Shown here one piece after another: positions 1-10,614 of a DNA stretch of 57,730 nt. Location: contig NZ_JACXAB010000025.1 in NCBI RefSeq assembly GCF_014699075.1, forward strand, positions 1-57,730, read 5' to 3'. The DNA comes from Microvirga sp. (GTDB taxonomy: Bacteria; Pseudomonadota; Alphaproteobacteria; Rhizobiales; Beijerinckiaceae). Each line of letters begins with the position of its first letter. Position 1 is the stretch's first letter. The notes below the pieces were generated by a model that did not search any database, was not told the DNA's origin, and saw only the letters and a program-made list of their open reading frames with translations. The position numbers and the translations under genes were made by a program.

Positions 1-105
1 TCCGGCGACACGGTCACCCCGACCCGCGGTTCGGCCGTTCCGACCACCCGCCCGGGCCGTCCGCGGGAAACCGACGGGGGCATGGAGCCCCAGCCGCAGG
101 CTTAA
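1..105 (+). CDS. ftsH: ATP-dependent zinc metalloprotease FtsH, C-terminal end (partial)
   Basis: The window opens inside a reading frame that ends TAA at 103-105; its last residues read GGMEPQPQA. A low-complexity, Pro/Thr/Arg-rich tail ending in EPQPQ-like residues is typical of FtsH in Hyphomicrobiales, and ftsH directly precedes glmM in many of these genomes. FtsH is a membrane-bound AAA+ protease that degrades misfolded membrane proteins and regulators such as RpoH. Only 34 codons are visible, with no catalytic motif, so the name rests on the tail and on gene order. Confidence 0.6.
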   Translation, partial: SGDTVTPTRGSAVPTTRPGRPRETDGGMEPQPQA

Positions 106-130
106 AAACGCCAGTATCTGTGAAGTCCAG

Positions 131-167
131 GAACGCCCGCTCTCCCAGCGGGCGTTCTTTTTTGTTT
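131..167 (+). terminator. Rho-independent terminator after ftsH
   Basis: A perfect 11-base-pair stem (131-141 with 147-157), loop CTCCC, is followed by six T and then GTTT. It lies 25 bases after the ftsH stop and separates ftsH from glmM. Confidence 0.9.
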
Positions 168-331
168 ACCTCGAAGTACTAATACTACACATGAGCAAGG
201 CGTAAGGTTTGTAACAATCGCTTATCACTTGTGATGCGCAGATTGGCCTCCATGCCTTGACCGGAGTGGGGGAGGTTGCTTTGAAAAAGCCAAAGCGCGG
301 ATCGGCGCCGACGAATGCGGAGACAAGGCAC

Positions 332-1687
332 GTGCGGAAATACTTCGGAACTGACGGCATTCGGGGCCGCGCCAACGGCATCATCACGCCGGACCTCGCT
401 CTGAGGGTCGGGCAGGCCGCAGGCCTCATGTTCCAGCAGCGCGGCGATTACCGCCACCGGGTCGTGATCGGCAAGGATACGCGGCTGTCCGGCTACATGA
501 TCGAGTCGGCCCTTCAGGCGGGCTTCACCTCGGTGGGCATGGATGTCCTCCTGCTTGGCCCAATCCCGACCCCTGCGGTCGCCATGCTGACCCGCTCCAT
601 GCGCTGCGACCTCGGCGTGATGATCTCGGCCTCGCACAATCCTTACGAGGATAACGGCATCAAGCTGTTCGGCCCGGACGGGTTCAAGCTCAGCGACGAC
701 ATGGAGCTTCAGATCGAGGCTCTGATCGATTCCGATCTGACCCGCCGCCTCTCCGGCTCCGCCACGCTCGGCCGCGCCAAGCGCATCGAGAGCGTTCAGG
801 CCCGCTATATCGAGTTCGCCAAGCGCACCCTGCCGCGCCAGACCGATCTGGAAGGCATGCGGGTCGTGATCGATTGCGCCAACGGCGCCGGCTACAAGGT
901 GGCTCCGGAAGCCCTGTGGGAGCTGGGCGCCGAGGTGATGTCGATTGGCGTGGAGCCCAACGGCTTCAACATCAATCACGATGTGGGCTCCACCGCCCCC
1001 GATGCCCTGATCCAGAAGGTGCGCGAACTGCGGGCCGATATCGGCATCGCCCTGGACGGCGATGCGGACCGGGTGCTGATCGTCGACGAGAAGGGCCAGA
1101 AGGTTGACGGCGACCAGCTCATGGCCGTGGTCGCCCGCTCGTGGAAGGACGACGGTCGCCTGTCGCAGCCTGGCATCGTCGCGACCATCATGTCGAATCT
1201 CGGCCTGGAGCGTTTCTTAAGCGGCATGGGCCTCGGCCTCGTGCGCACGGCGGTGGGTGATCGCTATGTGCTCGAGCACATGCGGGCCCACGGCTTCAAC
1301 CTCGGCGGCGAGCAGTCCGGCCACATCATCATGTCCGACTATACCACCACAGGCGACGGCCTCATCGCGGCCCTGCAGCTGCTCGCGGTGGTGAAAAGCC
1401 TCGGCAAGCCGGTCTCCGAGGTCTGCCATTGCTTCGAGCCCCTGCCGCAGGTGCTCAAGAACGTGCGCTTCAAGGCCGGCAAGCCGCTCCAGGACGCGTC
1501 GGTCATCAAGGCCATCGAGGCAGGACGCGAGACCCTTGGGCAAGCAGGCCGCCTCGTGATCCGCCCCTCCGGCACCGAGCCTGTCATCCGCGTGATGGGC
1601 GAGGGCGACAACGAGGATGTCGTCAACCGCGTGGTGGACGATGTGGTGGCTGCTGTGACTCAAGCGGCCTCCAAGGTCGCTGCTTAG
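332..1687 (+). CDS. glmM: Phosphoglucosamine mutase GlmM
   Basis: GlmM interconverts glucosamine-6-phosphate and glucosamine-1-phosphate on the way to UDP-N-acetylglucosamine for peptidoglycan and lipopolysaccharide. The protein begins with the family start [11 protein letters not shown] and carries the phosphoserine loop [11 protein letters not shown]; the catalytic Ser is residue 101, matching Ser102 of E. coli. The metal loop DGDADR and the C-terminal phosphate-binding RPSGTEP are present. Length from the chosen start is 451 residues, normal for the family. The frame is open further upstream (TTG at 257), but GTG at 332 has a GGAG nine bases before it and gives the usual N-terminus. It sits alone between two terminators, downstream of ftsH. 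Confidence 0.96.
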   Translation: MRKYFGTDGIRGRANGIITPDLALRVGQAAGLMFQQRGDYRHRVVIGKDTRLSGYMIESALQAGFTSVGMDVLLLGPIPTPAVAMLTRSMRCDLGVMISASHNPYEDNGIKLFGPDGFKLSDDMELQIEALIDSDLTRRLSGSATLGRAKRIESVQARYIEFAKRTLPRQTDLEGMRVVIDCANGAGYKVAPEALWELGAEVMSIGVEPNGFNINHDVGSTAPDALIQKVRELRADIGIALDGDADRVLIVDEKGQKVDGDQLMAVVARSWKDDGRLSQPGIVATIMSNLGLERFLSGMGLGLVRTAVGDRYVLEHMRAHGFNLGGEQSGHIIMSDYTTTGDGLIAALQLLAVVKSLGKPVSEVCHCFEPLPQVLKNVRFKAGKPLQDASVIKAIEAGRETLGQAGRLVIRPSGTEPVIRVMGEGDNEDVVNRVVDDVVAAVTQAASKVAA

Positions 1688-1712
1688 AAAGACACTTCCT
1701 TCGAAGCTTCAA

Positions 1713-1751
1713 ACAAAAGGCCCCGGCGATCACCTCGCCGGGGCCTTTTGT
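1713..1751. terminator. Bidirectional terminator between glmM and the RND gene
   Basis: A perfect 17-base-pair stem (1713-1729 with 1735-1751) with a 5-base loop has A-rich and T-rich flanks, so it can work for glmM on the plus strand and for the efflux gene ending at 1921 on the minus strand. Confidence 0.85.
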
Positions 1752-1753
1752 TT

Positions 1754-1901
1754 AGCGCAACTCCCTCTCCCGGGGGGGTGAGGGCAGGTCGGTGCCGAAT
1801 ATGGTGCCAAGCGATCCTTACCGCAGCGGCGATGGCATTGCCGGGCTGTTGACCGTCATACCCCCACCCCTGCCCCTCTCCCATACGGGAGAGGGAGCGC
1901 T
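1754..1901. repeat. Palindromic intergenic repeat, family A
   Basis: The element begins AGCGCAACTCCCTCTCCC and ends GGGAGAGGGAGCGCT, so its ends are inverted repeats. Its interior (TGAGGGCAGG, CGGTGCCG) is shared with the copy at 12464-12620. It fills the space between two converging genes. No coding potential is evident. Confidence 0.75.
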
Positions 1902-1920
1902 CTGCTGGTTTAAGCCTTAG

Positions 1921-4900
1921 TCACTCCGCCGGGTGGGCCGGAGGGACCTCCTTCGTCCGCGACGGCAGATCCTCGCCATGGGCCCGCAATCCCGTCTGCG
2001 CGCGCAAGCGATCGATCATCTCGCCCACATACGTCGAAGGCTTGGTGAAGCCGCCGATGAGCAGATAGATCGAGGGCACCACCAGCATGGTCAGGATCGT
2101 CGAGACCGTCACGCCGCCCACGATCACCGTACCGATGGCATTGCGCGCCTCCGCGCCGGCGCCCGTCGACCAGGCGAGCGGAATGGCGCCGCCGATCATG
2201 GCGATCGACGTCATCAGAATCGGCCGCAGGCGCAGGACCGACGCTTCGAGAACCGCATCCCTGACCGAGTATCCGCGTTCGCGCAGCTGGTTCGAGAATT
2301 CGACGATCAGGATGCCGTTCTTCGTCATGAGGCCGATGAGCAGGATCATGCCGATCTGGCTGTAGATGTTGAGCGTCTGTCCCGTGACGAACAGCGCCAG
2401 CAACCCGCCCGTCACCGCGAGCGGAACGGTGAGCATGATGATGAACGGGTTGATCCAGCTCTCGAACTGCGCTGCCAGCACCAGGAACACCACGAGCAGC
2501 GCCATGGCGAAGGTCACATAGATCGCCCCGGTGGAGTCGAGGAAGTCCCTGGACTGGCCCGTATAGCCGATGCGCACCTCCGCCGGGAGGTTGTCGCGCA
2601 CGATCTGCTGGAGGATCTCCAGGCCTTCGCCGATGGACACGCCCGGCGTCAGCGAGGATTGGATCGTGATCGAGCGCAGGCGGTCGAACCGGTTCAGGGC
2701 CTGGGGAGCCGCCGATTCCGTAAGGGTCACGAAGGACGACAGAGGAACCAGCTCGCTGTTGGCGGCCCGGATGAACGTGTTGGTGAGATCGTTCGGCGTT
2801 GCGCGGTCTTGCGCACGGGCCCGCATGATCACCGGATACTCGTCACCGCGGCTGACGAAGGTCGAGACTTCGGTCTCGCCGAACATCAGCTGGAGCGTGC
2901 GGCCGATATCCTCCACCGAGACGCCGAGATCGGCGGCGCGCTGCCGGTCGATCTGCACGCGGATGTCGGGCTGCGACTCGCGGTAGTTGGAATCCATGTT
3001 GACGAACTTGCCCGTCTCCTGAGCCTTCTGCATGACGATGTCGCGCCAGCCCCGGATCGTCTCGTAATCGGGACCGCCGAGCACGAACTGGATCGGCTGG
3101 CCGAAGCCGCCGGCGCCGCCGAAGGCCGGCGGGTTGACCACGGACACGCGCGCGCCGGGGAAGTTCGACACCTTCGGCGTCAGTTCACGCACGATGTCCT
3201 GCTGAGTCTTGGTGCGTTCCTCCCAGGGGACGAGGCGCACGATCACGATGCCTTCATTGACCGGGGAGGGGCGGGCGAAGCCCGGCGCGACCTGGCTCAG
3301 CATGGAGCCGATGACGCCTTGCTCCTGCAGGGGCAGGATGGCCTTCTCGACTTCTTTCACCCGGTCGCGAGTATAGTCGAGGCTTGCGCCTTCCGGGGCC
3401 TGGAGCCTGACGATGATGGCGCCGCGATCCTCCTGCGGGGCGAATTCCTTCGGCAGGGACTGGAACAGGCCGTAGGCCGAGAGCGACACCAGGAATCCAA
3501 CGAAGAGAATGACAACGGGAATTCGCAGCGCGCGGGAGAGCAGCCAACGGTAGCCATTGTTCATCTTCTCGAAGACCGGCTCGGTCATGCGCTGGATGCG
3601 GCCATGCGCCGGAACCATCAGCTTGGAGCACATCATCGGCGTGAGGGTTCTGGCCACGACCCCCGAGAAGAAGATGGCGGCCGCAAGCGTGATGCCGAAT
3701 TCGCGGAAGAGCTTGCCGGTGTTGCCCGTCATGAACGCAAGCGGCACGAACACCGCCATCAGGGTGGCGGTCGTCGCGATCACCGCGAAGCCGATCTCGC
3801 GCGCGCCGTCGAAGGAGGCGAGCAGCGGCGGCTGCCCTTCCTCGATGCGCCGGTGCACGTTCTCGATCTCCACGATGGCGTCATCCACCACGATGCCGAT
3901 GGCGAGCACGATGGCGAGCAGGGTCAGCACATTGATGGAGGCGCCGAAGAAGGCCATCACCATGAAGGCTGCGGTAATGGAGACCGGGATCGCCACCATG
4001 GCCACGATGGTCGAGCGCCAGTCGCGCAGGAAGACCAGGATCACGAGGATCACCAGCGCCACGCCCTCCAGAAGGGTTTTCAGCACGCCGTCGATGGAGG
4101 CGCGGATGAACTGGCTTTCGTCATAAGCGACTTCGGCAACGGTGCCGGGCGGAAGCGACGACTTGAGTTCCTCCAATTCCTTGCGCACGCCCTCGACGAC
4201 GGAGAGCGTGTTGGCGGTCGATTGGCGCACGACGCCCATGCCGATGGCGGTCTCGCCCGACTGGTAGAACTCGAAGCGCGTGTCCTCCGCGCCGACTTCG
4301 ACCTGAGCGACCTCGCCGAGCCGGACCAGATAGCCGTTCTTGTTGGTGACGATCACCTGGGAGAATTCCTCAGGAGTCGCGAGGCGGGAATCCGTCTTGA
4401 CGGTGAACTCACGCTGCGAGGACTCGATCCGGCCGCCGGGAAGCTCCACGTTCTGGCGCTTGATGGCCGTCTCCAGATCCTGCACCGTCAGGCCGCGTGC
4501 AGCCAGCGCCGGCCTGTCGACCCAGACCCGCATGGCAAAGCGCCGCTCGCCGCTCAAGTTCACATTGGCGACGCCCGGAACGGTCGACAGGCGATCCACA
4601 TAGACGCGCTTGAGGAAGTCGCTGAGCTCGAGGGCATCGAGGGTCGTGGAGGTGACGCCGACCCACAGAATGGCCGAGGCGTTCGCGTCGACCTTTCGCA
4701 CCACCGGTGTGTCGGCGCCGTCCGGCAGGCGCCCGGTCACGCGGGATACCGCATCGCGCACGTCCGATGTGGCGGCTTCCGGTTCGCGGGACACCTCGAA
4801 CTCGATGGACACCGAGGAGCGGTCGTTCTGGCTCTGCGACGTGATCTGGCGGATGCCCTCGATGCCGGCGATCGCGCCCTCGATGATCTCCGTCACCCGG

Positions 4901-5082
4901 CTCTCGATCACCTCGTTCGAAGCACCGCGATAGACGGTGGACACCGACACGACAGGGCGGTCGACCTGCGGATATTCGCGAACCGGCAGGTTCATGAGCG
5001 CGGCCAGGCCACCCACGATCAGCAGCAGGCTGACCACGACGGCGAAAACGGGACGGCGGATGAAGAGGTCTGAAACCTGCAT
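1921..5082 (-). CDS. RND multidrug efflux transporter, inner-membrane pump (AcrB/MexB-like)
   Basis: This 1053-residue protein is a proton-driven hydrophobe/amphiphile efflux (HAE1) pump that would export drugs or other amphiphiles across the envelope with an adaptor and an outer-membrane channel. Family hallmarks are the N-terminal SDLFIRRPVFA, a first membrane helix, the TM4 signature VVDDAIVEIEN with the proton-relay pair Asp400/Asp401, and Lys921 in TM10 (GLMTKNGILIVEF). The frame is open to 5139, but that start would lie inside a repeat element (5133-5233); the ATG at 5082 gives the usual family start, though its ribosome site is weak. The adaptor gene lies just upstream. No outer-membrane partner is nearby. 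Substrate is unknown. Confidence 0.93.
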   Translation of the reverse strand: MQVSDLFIRRPVFAVVVSLLLIVGGLAALMNLPVREYPQVDRPVVSVSTVYRGASNEVIESRVTEIIEGAIAGIEGIRQITSQSQNDRSSVSIEFEVSREPEAATSDVRDAVSRVTGRLPDGADTPVVRKVDANASAILWVGVTSTTLDALELSDFLKRVYVDRLSTVPGVANVNLSGERRFAMRVWVDRPALAARGLTVQDLETAIKRQNVELPGGRIESSQREFTVKTDSRLATPEEFSQVIVTNKNGYLVRLGEVAQVEVGAEDTRFEFYQSGETAIGMGVVRQSTANTLSVVEGVRKELEELKSSLPPGTVAEVAYDESQFIRASIDGVLKTLLEGVALVILVILVFLRDWRSTIVAMVAIPVSITAAFMVMAFFGASINVLTLLAIVLAIGIVVDDAIVEIENVHRRIEEGQPPLLASFDGAREIGFAVIATTATLMAVFVPLAFMTGNTGKLFREFGITLAAAIFFSGVVARTLTPMMCSKLMVPAHGRIQRMTEPVFEKMNNGYRWLLSRALRIPVVILFVGFLVSLSAYGLFQSLPKEFAPQEDRGAIIVRLQAPEGASLDYTRDRVKEVEKAILPLQEQGVIGSMLSQVAPGFARPSPVNEGIVIVRLVPWEERTKTQQDIVRELTPKVSNFPGARVSVVNPPAFGGAGGFGQPIQFVLGGPDYETIRGWRDIVMQKAQETGKFVNMDSNYRESQPDIRVQIDRQRAADLGVSVEDIGRTLQLMFGETEVSTFVSRGDEYPVIMRARAQDRATPNDLTNTFIRAANSELVPLSSFVTLTESAAPQALNRFDRLRSITIQSSLTPGVSIGEGLEILQQIVRDNLPAEVRIGYTGQSRDFLDSTGAIYVTFAMALLVVFLVLAAQFESWINPFIIMLTVPLAVTGGLLALFVTGQTLNIYSQIGMILLIGLMTKNGILIVEFSNQLRERGYSVRDAVLEASVLRLRPILMTSIAMIGGAIPLAWSTGAGAEARNAIGTVIVGGVTVSTILTMLVVPSIYLLIGGFTKPSTYVGEMIDRLRAQTGLRAHGEDLPSRTKEVPPAHPAE

Positions 5083-5132
5083 GGCTTTATTCGATCCCGT
5101 TAGGGTCAAGTCTTTTGAGAAGTCGAAGCTCA

Positions 5133-5233
5133 GTGTCATCCCCGGCGAGCGTCAGCGAGGGAAGGGGATCCACGATCAAGCGCGGAGCTATGGATTCCCT
5201 TCCCCTCCGCTGCGCTCCGGCCGGGAATGACAC
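5133..5233. repeat. Palindromic intergenic repeat, family B
   Basis: Left arm GTGTCATCCCCGGC and right arm GCCGGGAATGACAC form a near-perfect inverted repeat around an inner pair, GGGAAGGGGATCC and GGATTCCCTTCCC. The same plan occurs at 12671-12763. It sits between the adaptor and pump genes and could reduce read-through between them. Confidence 0.8.
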
Positions 5234-5243
5234 CGAGTGCATG

Positions 5244-6518
5244 TTACTTCCGCTCGGCCGCCTGCGCGCTGCCGATGGCCTGCGGCACGTTCAGCGACGA
5301 GCGGGAGGGCTGCTCGCGGTTGGCAGCCGGAACAGGCGCGGCAGGCGCGCCGGAGCCCACCGGGCGGGCGATGACTTCGGCGCCGGGCCGCACGCGCTGA
5401 ACACCCAGCACGACGATTGTCTCGCCAGCCTTGAGCCCGTCCATCACCTCCACCTTGCCGCCCTGGCGCTGGCCGATGGTGATGACGCGACGCTCGACCT
5501 TGTTGTCCTTGACCGGGTAAACGACGTGACGAAGGCCTTCGCTGACGACGGCCTCTTCCGGCACCACGACGGCGTCGTCCTTCGTGGATACTTCCAGGGA
5601 CACGGACAGGAACATGCCGGGCTTCAGGGCCTCATCCTGGTTGTCGAATTCGGCCGTCAGGCGCGCCGTGCGGGTGGTCTGGTCGACCCGGGGATCGATG
5701 GTCGCGACCGTGCCCTTGAAGGTTCGGCCGCGATAGGCCGCAGACATGGCGTTGACCGTCTGGCCCGGCTTGAGGCGCCCCAGAAGGTTCTCCGGCACGG
5801 CGAAGTCGAGGCGCACCTTCGACAGGTCGTCCAGGGACGTGATCCGGGTGCCCGGGGCCACGTAGGCGCCGAGCGAGACGGAGCGGGTGCCGACGCGGCC
5901 GGCAAAGGGCGCACGTATCGTCAGTTCCTCGAGCCGCGCCTCGGCGGCCTTGCGCTGGGCCTGGGCGGAGGCGATGGAGCCTTCGAGCGACTTCATCTGC
6001 GCCGTCAGGTCGTCCACCTGGGCCTCGGTGCCGGCGCCGGTGCGGCGCAGGGACTGGGCGCGATCGAGCTTGATGGCGATCTCGTTCCGAAGCGCCGAGG
6101 CGCGGCTGGCCTCGGCGGCGGCCTGCTCGATGGCGGCGCGGCGCTCGGCGGCATCGAACTGGACCAGCGTGTCGCCGGCCTTGACCTTCTGGCCTTCCTC
6201 GAAGCCGATCTCGCCGATGATGCCTGCCACCTTGGCGGTCACCATGATCGATTCATAGGCACGCACGGTGCCCACCGCCTCACGGATTTCCACGATGCGT
6301 CCGGTCTTGACCGCATCCACCTCGACCGTTGCCGGGCCGGCGGGACCGCCGCGACCGCCTGGCCCTCTCGGAGCGCCGGCCTGCTGGCCGGCCGGTTGGC
6401 TCACATACGCGCCGATCACGGGCAGATTGGCCAAGTGGCCGCCCTTATAGGCGTACCAGCCGCCAAAGCCTGCCGCCCCCAGCATGGCTATGACAGCGAG
6501 TTGACCGGACACACGCAT
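5244..6518 (-). CDS. RND efflux periplasmic adaptor (membrane-fusion protein)
   Basis: A 424-residue AcrA/MexA-family adaptor that would bridge the inner-membrane pump encoded downstream to an outer-membrane channel. An N-terminal hydrophobic segment (about residues 8-20) acts as signal or membrane anchor. It is followed by a Gly/Pro-rich stretch, a lipoyl-like half motif (AKVAGIIGEI...EGQKVKAGDTLVQFD), a coiled-coil hairpin rich in Ala/Glu/Gln, the second lipoyl half (APFAGRVG) and beta-barrel domains. The start ATG at 6518 has AAGGAG six bases before it; a GTG two codons upstream lies within that spacer and is unlikely. It forms an operon with the pump gene, with a palindromic repeat between them. 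Confidence 0.93.
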   Translation of the reverse strand: MRVSGQLAVIAMLGAAGFGGWYAYKGGHLANLPVIGAYVSQPAGQQAGAPRGPGGRGGPAGPATVEVDAVKTGRIVEIREAVGTVRAYESIMVTAKVAGIIGEIGFEEGQKVKAGDTLVQFDAAERRAAIEQAAAEASRASALRNEIAIKLDRAQSLRRTGAGTEAQVDDLTAQMKSLEGSIASAQAQRKAAEARLEELTIRAPFAGRVGTRSVSLGAYVAPGTRITSLDDLSKVRLDFAVPENLLGRLKPGQTVNAMSAAYRGRTFKGTVATIDPRVDQTTRTARLTAEFDNQDEALKPGMFLSVSLEVSTKDDAVVVPEEAVVSEGLRHVVYPVKDNKVERRVITIGQRQGGKVEVMDGLKAGETIVVLGVQRVRPGAEVIARPVGSGAPAAPVPAANREQPSRSSLNVPQAIGSAQAAERK

Positions 6519-6625
6519 GCTCACTCCTTAACCCATCAGTCTTTGTCGTTCGGAAGATCGGACATTGTCCTAGCACAGTATATGCCAATTACCCGGATCG
6601 GATCCCTCTGAACACGATATTTTGT

Positions 6626-6641
6626 ATTACGATTTCGTAAT
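6626..6641. promoter_or_regulatory. Operator-like inverted repeat between the efflux operon and serC
   Basis: ATTACGA-TT-TCGTAAT is a perfect 7-base inverted repeat with a 2-base centre, in the divergent space between the RND operon and serC. Such sites are typical of TetR/AcrR-type repressors of efflux operons, but no regulator gene is adjacent, so the link is inference. Confidence 0.4.
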
Positions 6642-6710
6642 CTGGGCCGCTGCCGCAACGACAGATCAGGCTGCATTCGCCTTGACCATGGCTCTCACGT
6701 CCGTCATACC

Positions 6711-6756
6711 GGTCGGCGGGACACCTCTCCCCACCGAGAGGCGCCCATCTGAGAGG
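6711..6756 (+). ncRNA. serC leader RNA element
   Basis: Directly before serC lies a bulged hairpin. The outer stem GGCG (6715-6718) pairs with CGCC (6742-6745), a five-base bulge GGACA follows, and the inner stem CCTCTC (6724-6729) pairs with GAGAGG (6736-6741). The ribosome site of serC is itself GAGAGG (6751-6756), so the CCTCTC strand could pair with it instead. Position, size and gene context match the alphaproteobacterial serC RNA motif described by comparative genomics. The ligand and mechanism of that motif are not known to me; the switching idea is inference. Confidence 0.6.
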
Positions 6757-6765
6757 ATGGATCAC

Positions 6766-7938
<1,173 letters not shown>

Positions 7939-7946
7939 TTTCACGT

Positions 7947-8042
7947 GTCATCCCGGACGCGGCAAGGCCGCGATCCGGGATCGCTTTCACCAGCCAGACT
8001 CCCATCACGATCCCGGCTCGCGCTCCGCTTGGCCGGGATGAC
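7947..8042. repeat. Palindromic intergenic repeat, family C
   Basis: GTCATCCCGG at the left end and CCGGGATGAC at the right end are perfect inverted repeats, with inner GATCCGGGATCG-type palindromes. It lies between serC and serA. Related arms occur at 10557-10614 and 12798-13021. Confidence 0.75.
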
Positions 8043-8062
8043 GCTACAGGCACAGGTGCACC

Positions 8063-9655
8063 ATGCCCGCTCCGCGCGTACTCATTTCCGACGCTCTCTC
8101 GCCCGCCGCGGTGCAGATCTTCAAGGATCGCGGCATCGAGGTCGATTTCCAGCCCGATCTCGGCAAGGACAAGGACAAGCTCGCTGCCATCATCGGCAAC
8201 TACGACGGCCTTGCCATTCGATCCGCCACCAAGGTCACGGCGAAGATCCTCGAACAGGCCAAGAACCTGAAGGTCATCGGCCGCGCCGGCATCGGCGTCG
8301 ACAATGTCGAAATCCCGGCCGCTACGGCGCGCGGCGTGATCGTCATGAACACGCCCTTCGGCAATTCCATCACCACGGCCGAGCATGCAATCGCCATGAT
8401 GTTCGCGCTCGCGCGCCAGATCCCGCAGGCGGATGCGTCGACGCAAGCGGGCAAGTGGGAGAAGAACCGCTTCATGGGCGTCGAGCTCACGGGCAAGGTG
8501 CTCGGCGTTATCGGCTGCGGCAATATCGGGTCCATCGTGGCCGACCGCGCCATTGGGCTGCGCATGAAGGTGATCGCCTACGATCCCTTCCTGTCGCCGG
8601 AGCGCGCCGTTGAGCTCGGCGTCGAGAAGGTGGAACTCGACGACCTGCTGCGCCGCGCCGACATCATCACCCTGCACGTGCCGATGACCGAGAAGACGAA
8701 GAACGTGCTCTCGGCCGAGAACATCGCCAAGACCAAGAAGGGCGTGCGCATCGTCAACTGCGCCCGTGGCGGTCTCGTCGATGAAGGCGCGCTTCGCGCA
8801 GCCCTCGATTCCGGCCATGTGGCGGGCGCGGCCTTCGACGTGTTCGTGGAGGAGCCTGCGACCTCGAACCCGCTCTTCGGCCATCCCAACGTGGTCTGCA
8901 CGCCGCATCTGGGTGCGGCCACCACGGAGGCGCAGGAGAACGTGGCTTTGCAGGTGGCCGAGCAGATGTCGGATTACCTGCTGCAGGGCGCGATCCAGAA
9001 CGCCGTGAACTTCCCATCGATCACGGCAGAGGAGGCCCCGCGCCTCAAGCCCTTCGTGGCGCTCGCCGAAAAGCTCGGCTCGTTCCTCGGCCAGCTCACG
9101 GAAGCGCCGATCAAGGGAATCCGCATCGAGTACGAGGGCAATGTCGCCGAGATGAACACCCGTGCGCTTACCTCGGCTGCCGTGACCGGCGTGCTGCGCC
9201 CCTTCCTGCAGGACATCAACATGGTGTCGGCGCCGCTCGTCGCGCGCGATCGCGGCATCATGGTGGAGGAGGTCAAGCGCGAGAATGCGGCGCGCGATTA
9301 CGAGAGCTTCATCCGCATCGTGGTCGACGCTGAGGACATGGCCCGCCACGCCGGCGGCACCGTGTTCCAGGACGGCAAGCCGCGCGTGGTCGACATTCGC
9401 GACATCGCGGTCGACGCCGAGTTCGCCCCGCACATGATCTATGTGCGCAACGACGACAAGCCCGGCTTCATCGGCCGCTTCGGCACCCTGCTCGGCGAAT
9501 CCGGCGTGAACGTCGCAACCTTCGCGCTCGGCCGCGACAAGCCCGGCGGGGACGCTATCTGCTTCGTCTCGGTGGACGAGCCGGTCTCCGACGAGCTCCT
9601 GCGCCGGATCGAGGACATCCCGCAGGTCAAGCGCGCCCGCGCCGTGCGGTTCTAA
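8063..9655 (+). CDS. serA: D-3-phosphoglycerate dehydrogenase
   Basis: SerA oxidises 3-phosphoglycerate to 3-phosphohydroxypyruvate with NAD, the committed step of serine synthesis, supplying the substrate of SerC encoded upstream. The 530 residues are the long form: split substrate domain, NAD-binding fold with [10 protein letters not shown], active-site Arg235 ([12 protein letters not shown]) and His282 (TPHLGAAT), an intervening allosteric-substrate-binding domain, and a C-terminal ACT domain from about residue 455 that in this family often senses serine. The start ATG has a modest AGGTG site. purU follows after 25 bases and may be co-transcribed. Confidence 0.96.
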   Translation: MPAPRVLISDALSPAAVQIFKDRGIEVDFQPDLGKDKDKLAAIIGNYDGLAIRSATKVTAKILEQAKNLKVIGRAGIGVDNVEIPAATARGVIVMNTPFGNSITTAEHAIAMMFALARQIPQADASTQAGKWEKNRFMGVELTGKVLGVIGCGNIGSIVADRAIGLRMKVIAYDPFLSPERAVELGVEKVELDDLLRRADIITLHVPMTEKTKNVLSAENIAKTKKGVRIVNCARGGLVDEGALRAALDSGHVAGAAFDVFVEEPATSNPLFGHPNVVCTPHLGAATTEAQENVALQVAEQMSDYLLQGAIQNAVNFPSITAEEAPRLKPFVALAEKLGSFLGQLTEAPIKGIRIEYEGNVAEMNTRALTSAAVTGVLRPFLQDINMVSAPLVARDRGIMVEEVKRENAARDYESFIRIVVDAEDMARHAGGTVFQDGKPRVVDIRDIAVDAEFAPHMIYVRNDDKPGFIGRFGTLLGESGVNVATFALGRDKPGGDAICFVSVDEPVSDELLRRIEDIPQVKRARAVRF

Positions 9656-9680
9656 ACCTCAAAGAGCAAGAGGACGCATC

Positions 9681-10553
9681 ATGGCGATGAATGTCTCGCA
9701 ACGCTTCATCCTGACGCTCGCTTGCGCGAACCGTCCCGGTATCGTGGCGGCGGTCGCGGGACATCTGTCGGATGCGGGCCTCAATATTCTCGACGCGCAG
9801 CAATATGACGACACGCAGACGGACCGTTTCTTCATGCGTGTCGTGTTCAACCCCGTTGAGGGTGAGAGCGATATCGAGGCGCTGAGAGCAGGCTTCGTGG
9901 CCCTGGCCGAGCGCTTCGGCATGACGTGGGCGATGAGCGATCCGACTCGTAAGCAGCGCGTCATGCTGCTGGTCTCGAAATTCGACCATTGTCTCGCGGA
10001 TCTGCTGTACCGCTGGCGCATCGACGAGCTCGATTTCGAGCCTGTGGGCGTCATCGCCAATCATCCGGTCGACACCTATAGCCATGTGGATCTGGGCAGC
10101 GTGCCGTTCCACTACCTTCCCGTCACGAAGGACACGAAGCTCGAGCAGGAAGCGCGGGTCTGGGAGATCATCCGCGACTCGAAGGCGGATCTCGTGGTGC
10201 TCGCGCGCTACATGCAGGTTCTCTCGGATGGGCTCGCGGCGAAGCTCTCCGGCCGCTGCATCAACATTCACCACTCGTTCCTGCCGAGCTTCAAGGGCGC
10301 CAAACCTTATCATCAGGCGCATGCGCGCGGCGTGAAGCTGATCGGCGCGACGGCCCATTATGTGACCTCCGATCTCGATGAGGGTCCGATCATCGCGCAG
10401 GACGTGGAGTCCATCACGCACCGCGACACGGCGGATGACCTGGTGCGCAAGGGCCGCGACATCGAACGCCGCGTGCTGGCCCGCGCCGTGCGCTATCACC
10501 TGGAAGACCGCATTCTGCTCAACGGGCGCAAGACGGTGGTGTTTGCGGATTAG
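9681..10553 (+). CDS. purU: Formyltetrahydrofolate deformylase
   Basis: PurU hydrolyses 10-formyltetrahydrofolate to formate and tetrahydrofolate, balancing the one-carbon pool; formate can feed purine synthesis. The 290-residue protein has an N-terminal ACT domain (residues 1-85, [17 protein letters not shown]) and a C-terminal formyltransferase-type domain with the catalytic stretch [14 protein letters not shown] and the later [17 protein letters not shown]. Length is normal. A GAGGA site precedes the first ATG; a second ATG two codons on is also possible. Placement after serA fits, because serine is the main source of one-carbon units. Confidence 0.95.
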   Translation: MAMNVSQRFILTLACANRPGIVAAVAGHLSDAGLNILDAQQYDDTQTDRFFMRVVFNPVEGESDIEALRAGFVALAERFGMTWAMSDPTRKQRVMLLVSKFDHCLADLLYRWRIDELDFEPVGVIANHPVDTYSHVDLGSVPFHYLPVTKDTKLEQEARVWEIIRDSKADLVVLARYMQVLSDGLAAKLSGRCINIHHSFLPSFKGAKPYHQAHARGVKLIGATAHYVTSDLDEGPIIAQDVESITHRDTADDLVRKGRDIERRVLARAVRYHLEDRILLNGRKTVVFAD

Positions 10554-10556
10554 CAG

Positions 10557-10614
10557 AGCCTCTCACTGTCATTCCGGGGCGCCGAAGGCGAGCCCGGAAT
10601 GACAGTGAGAGGCT
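10557..10614. repeat. Perfect long hairpin between purU and the EamA gene
   Basis: A 22-base perfect inverted repeat (10557-10578 with 10593-10614) starts 3 bases after the purU stop and reaches into the stop codon of the converging transporter gene. It is a compact member of the GTCATTCCGGG repeat family and could act as a transcript end for both genes, though it lacks T-tracts. Confidence 0.8.

Noticed and set aside
1933..5073. 1046-codon open frame opposite the RND pump gene
   Set aside because: It is His/Arg/Asp-rich antisense shadow of a GC-rich gene, without domain motifs.
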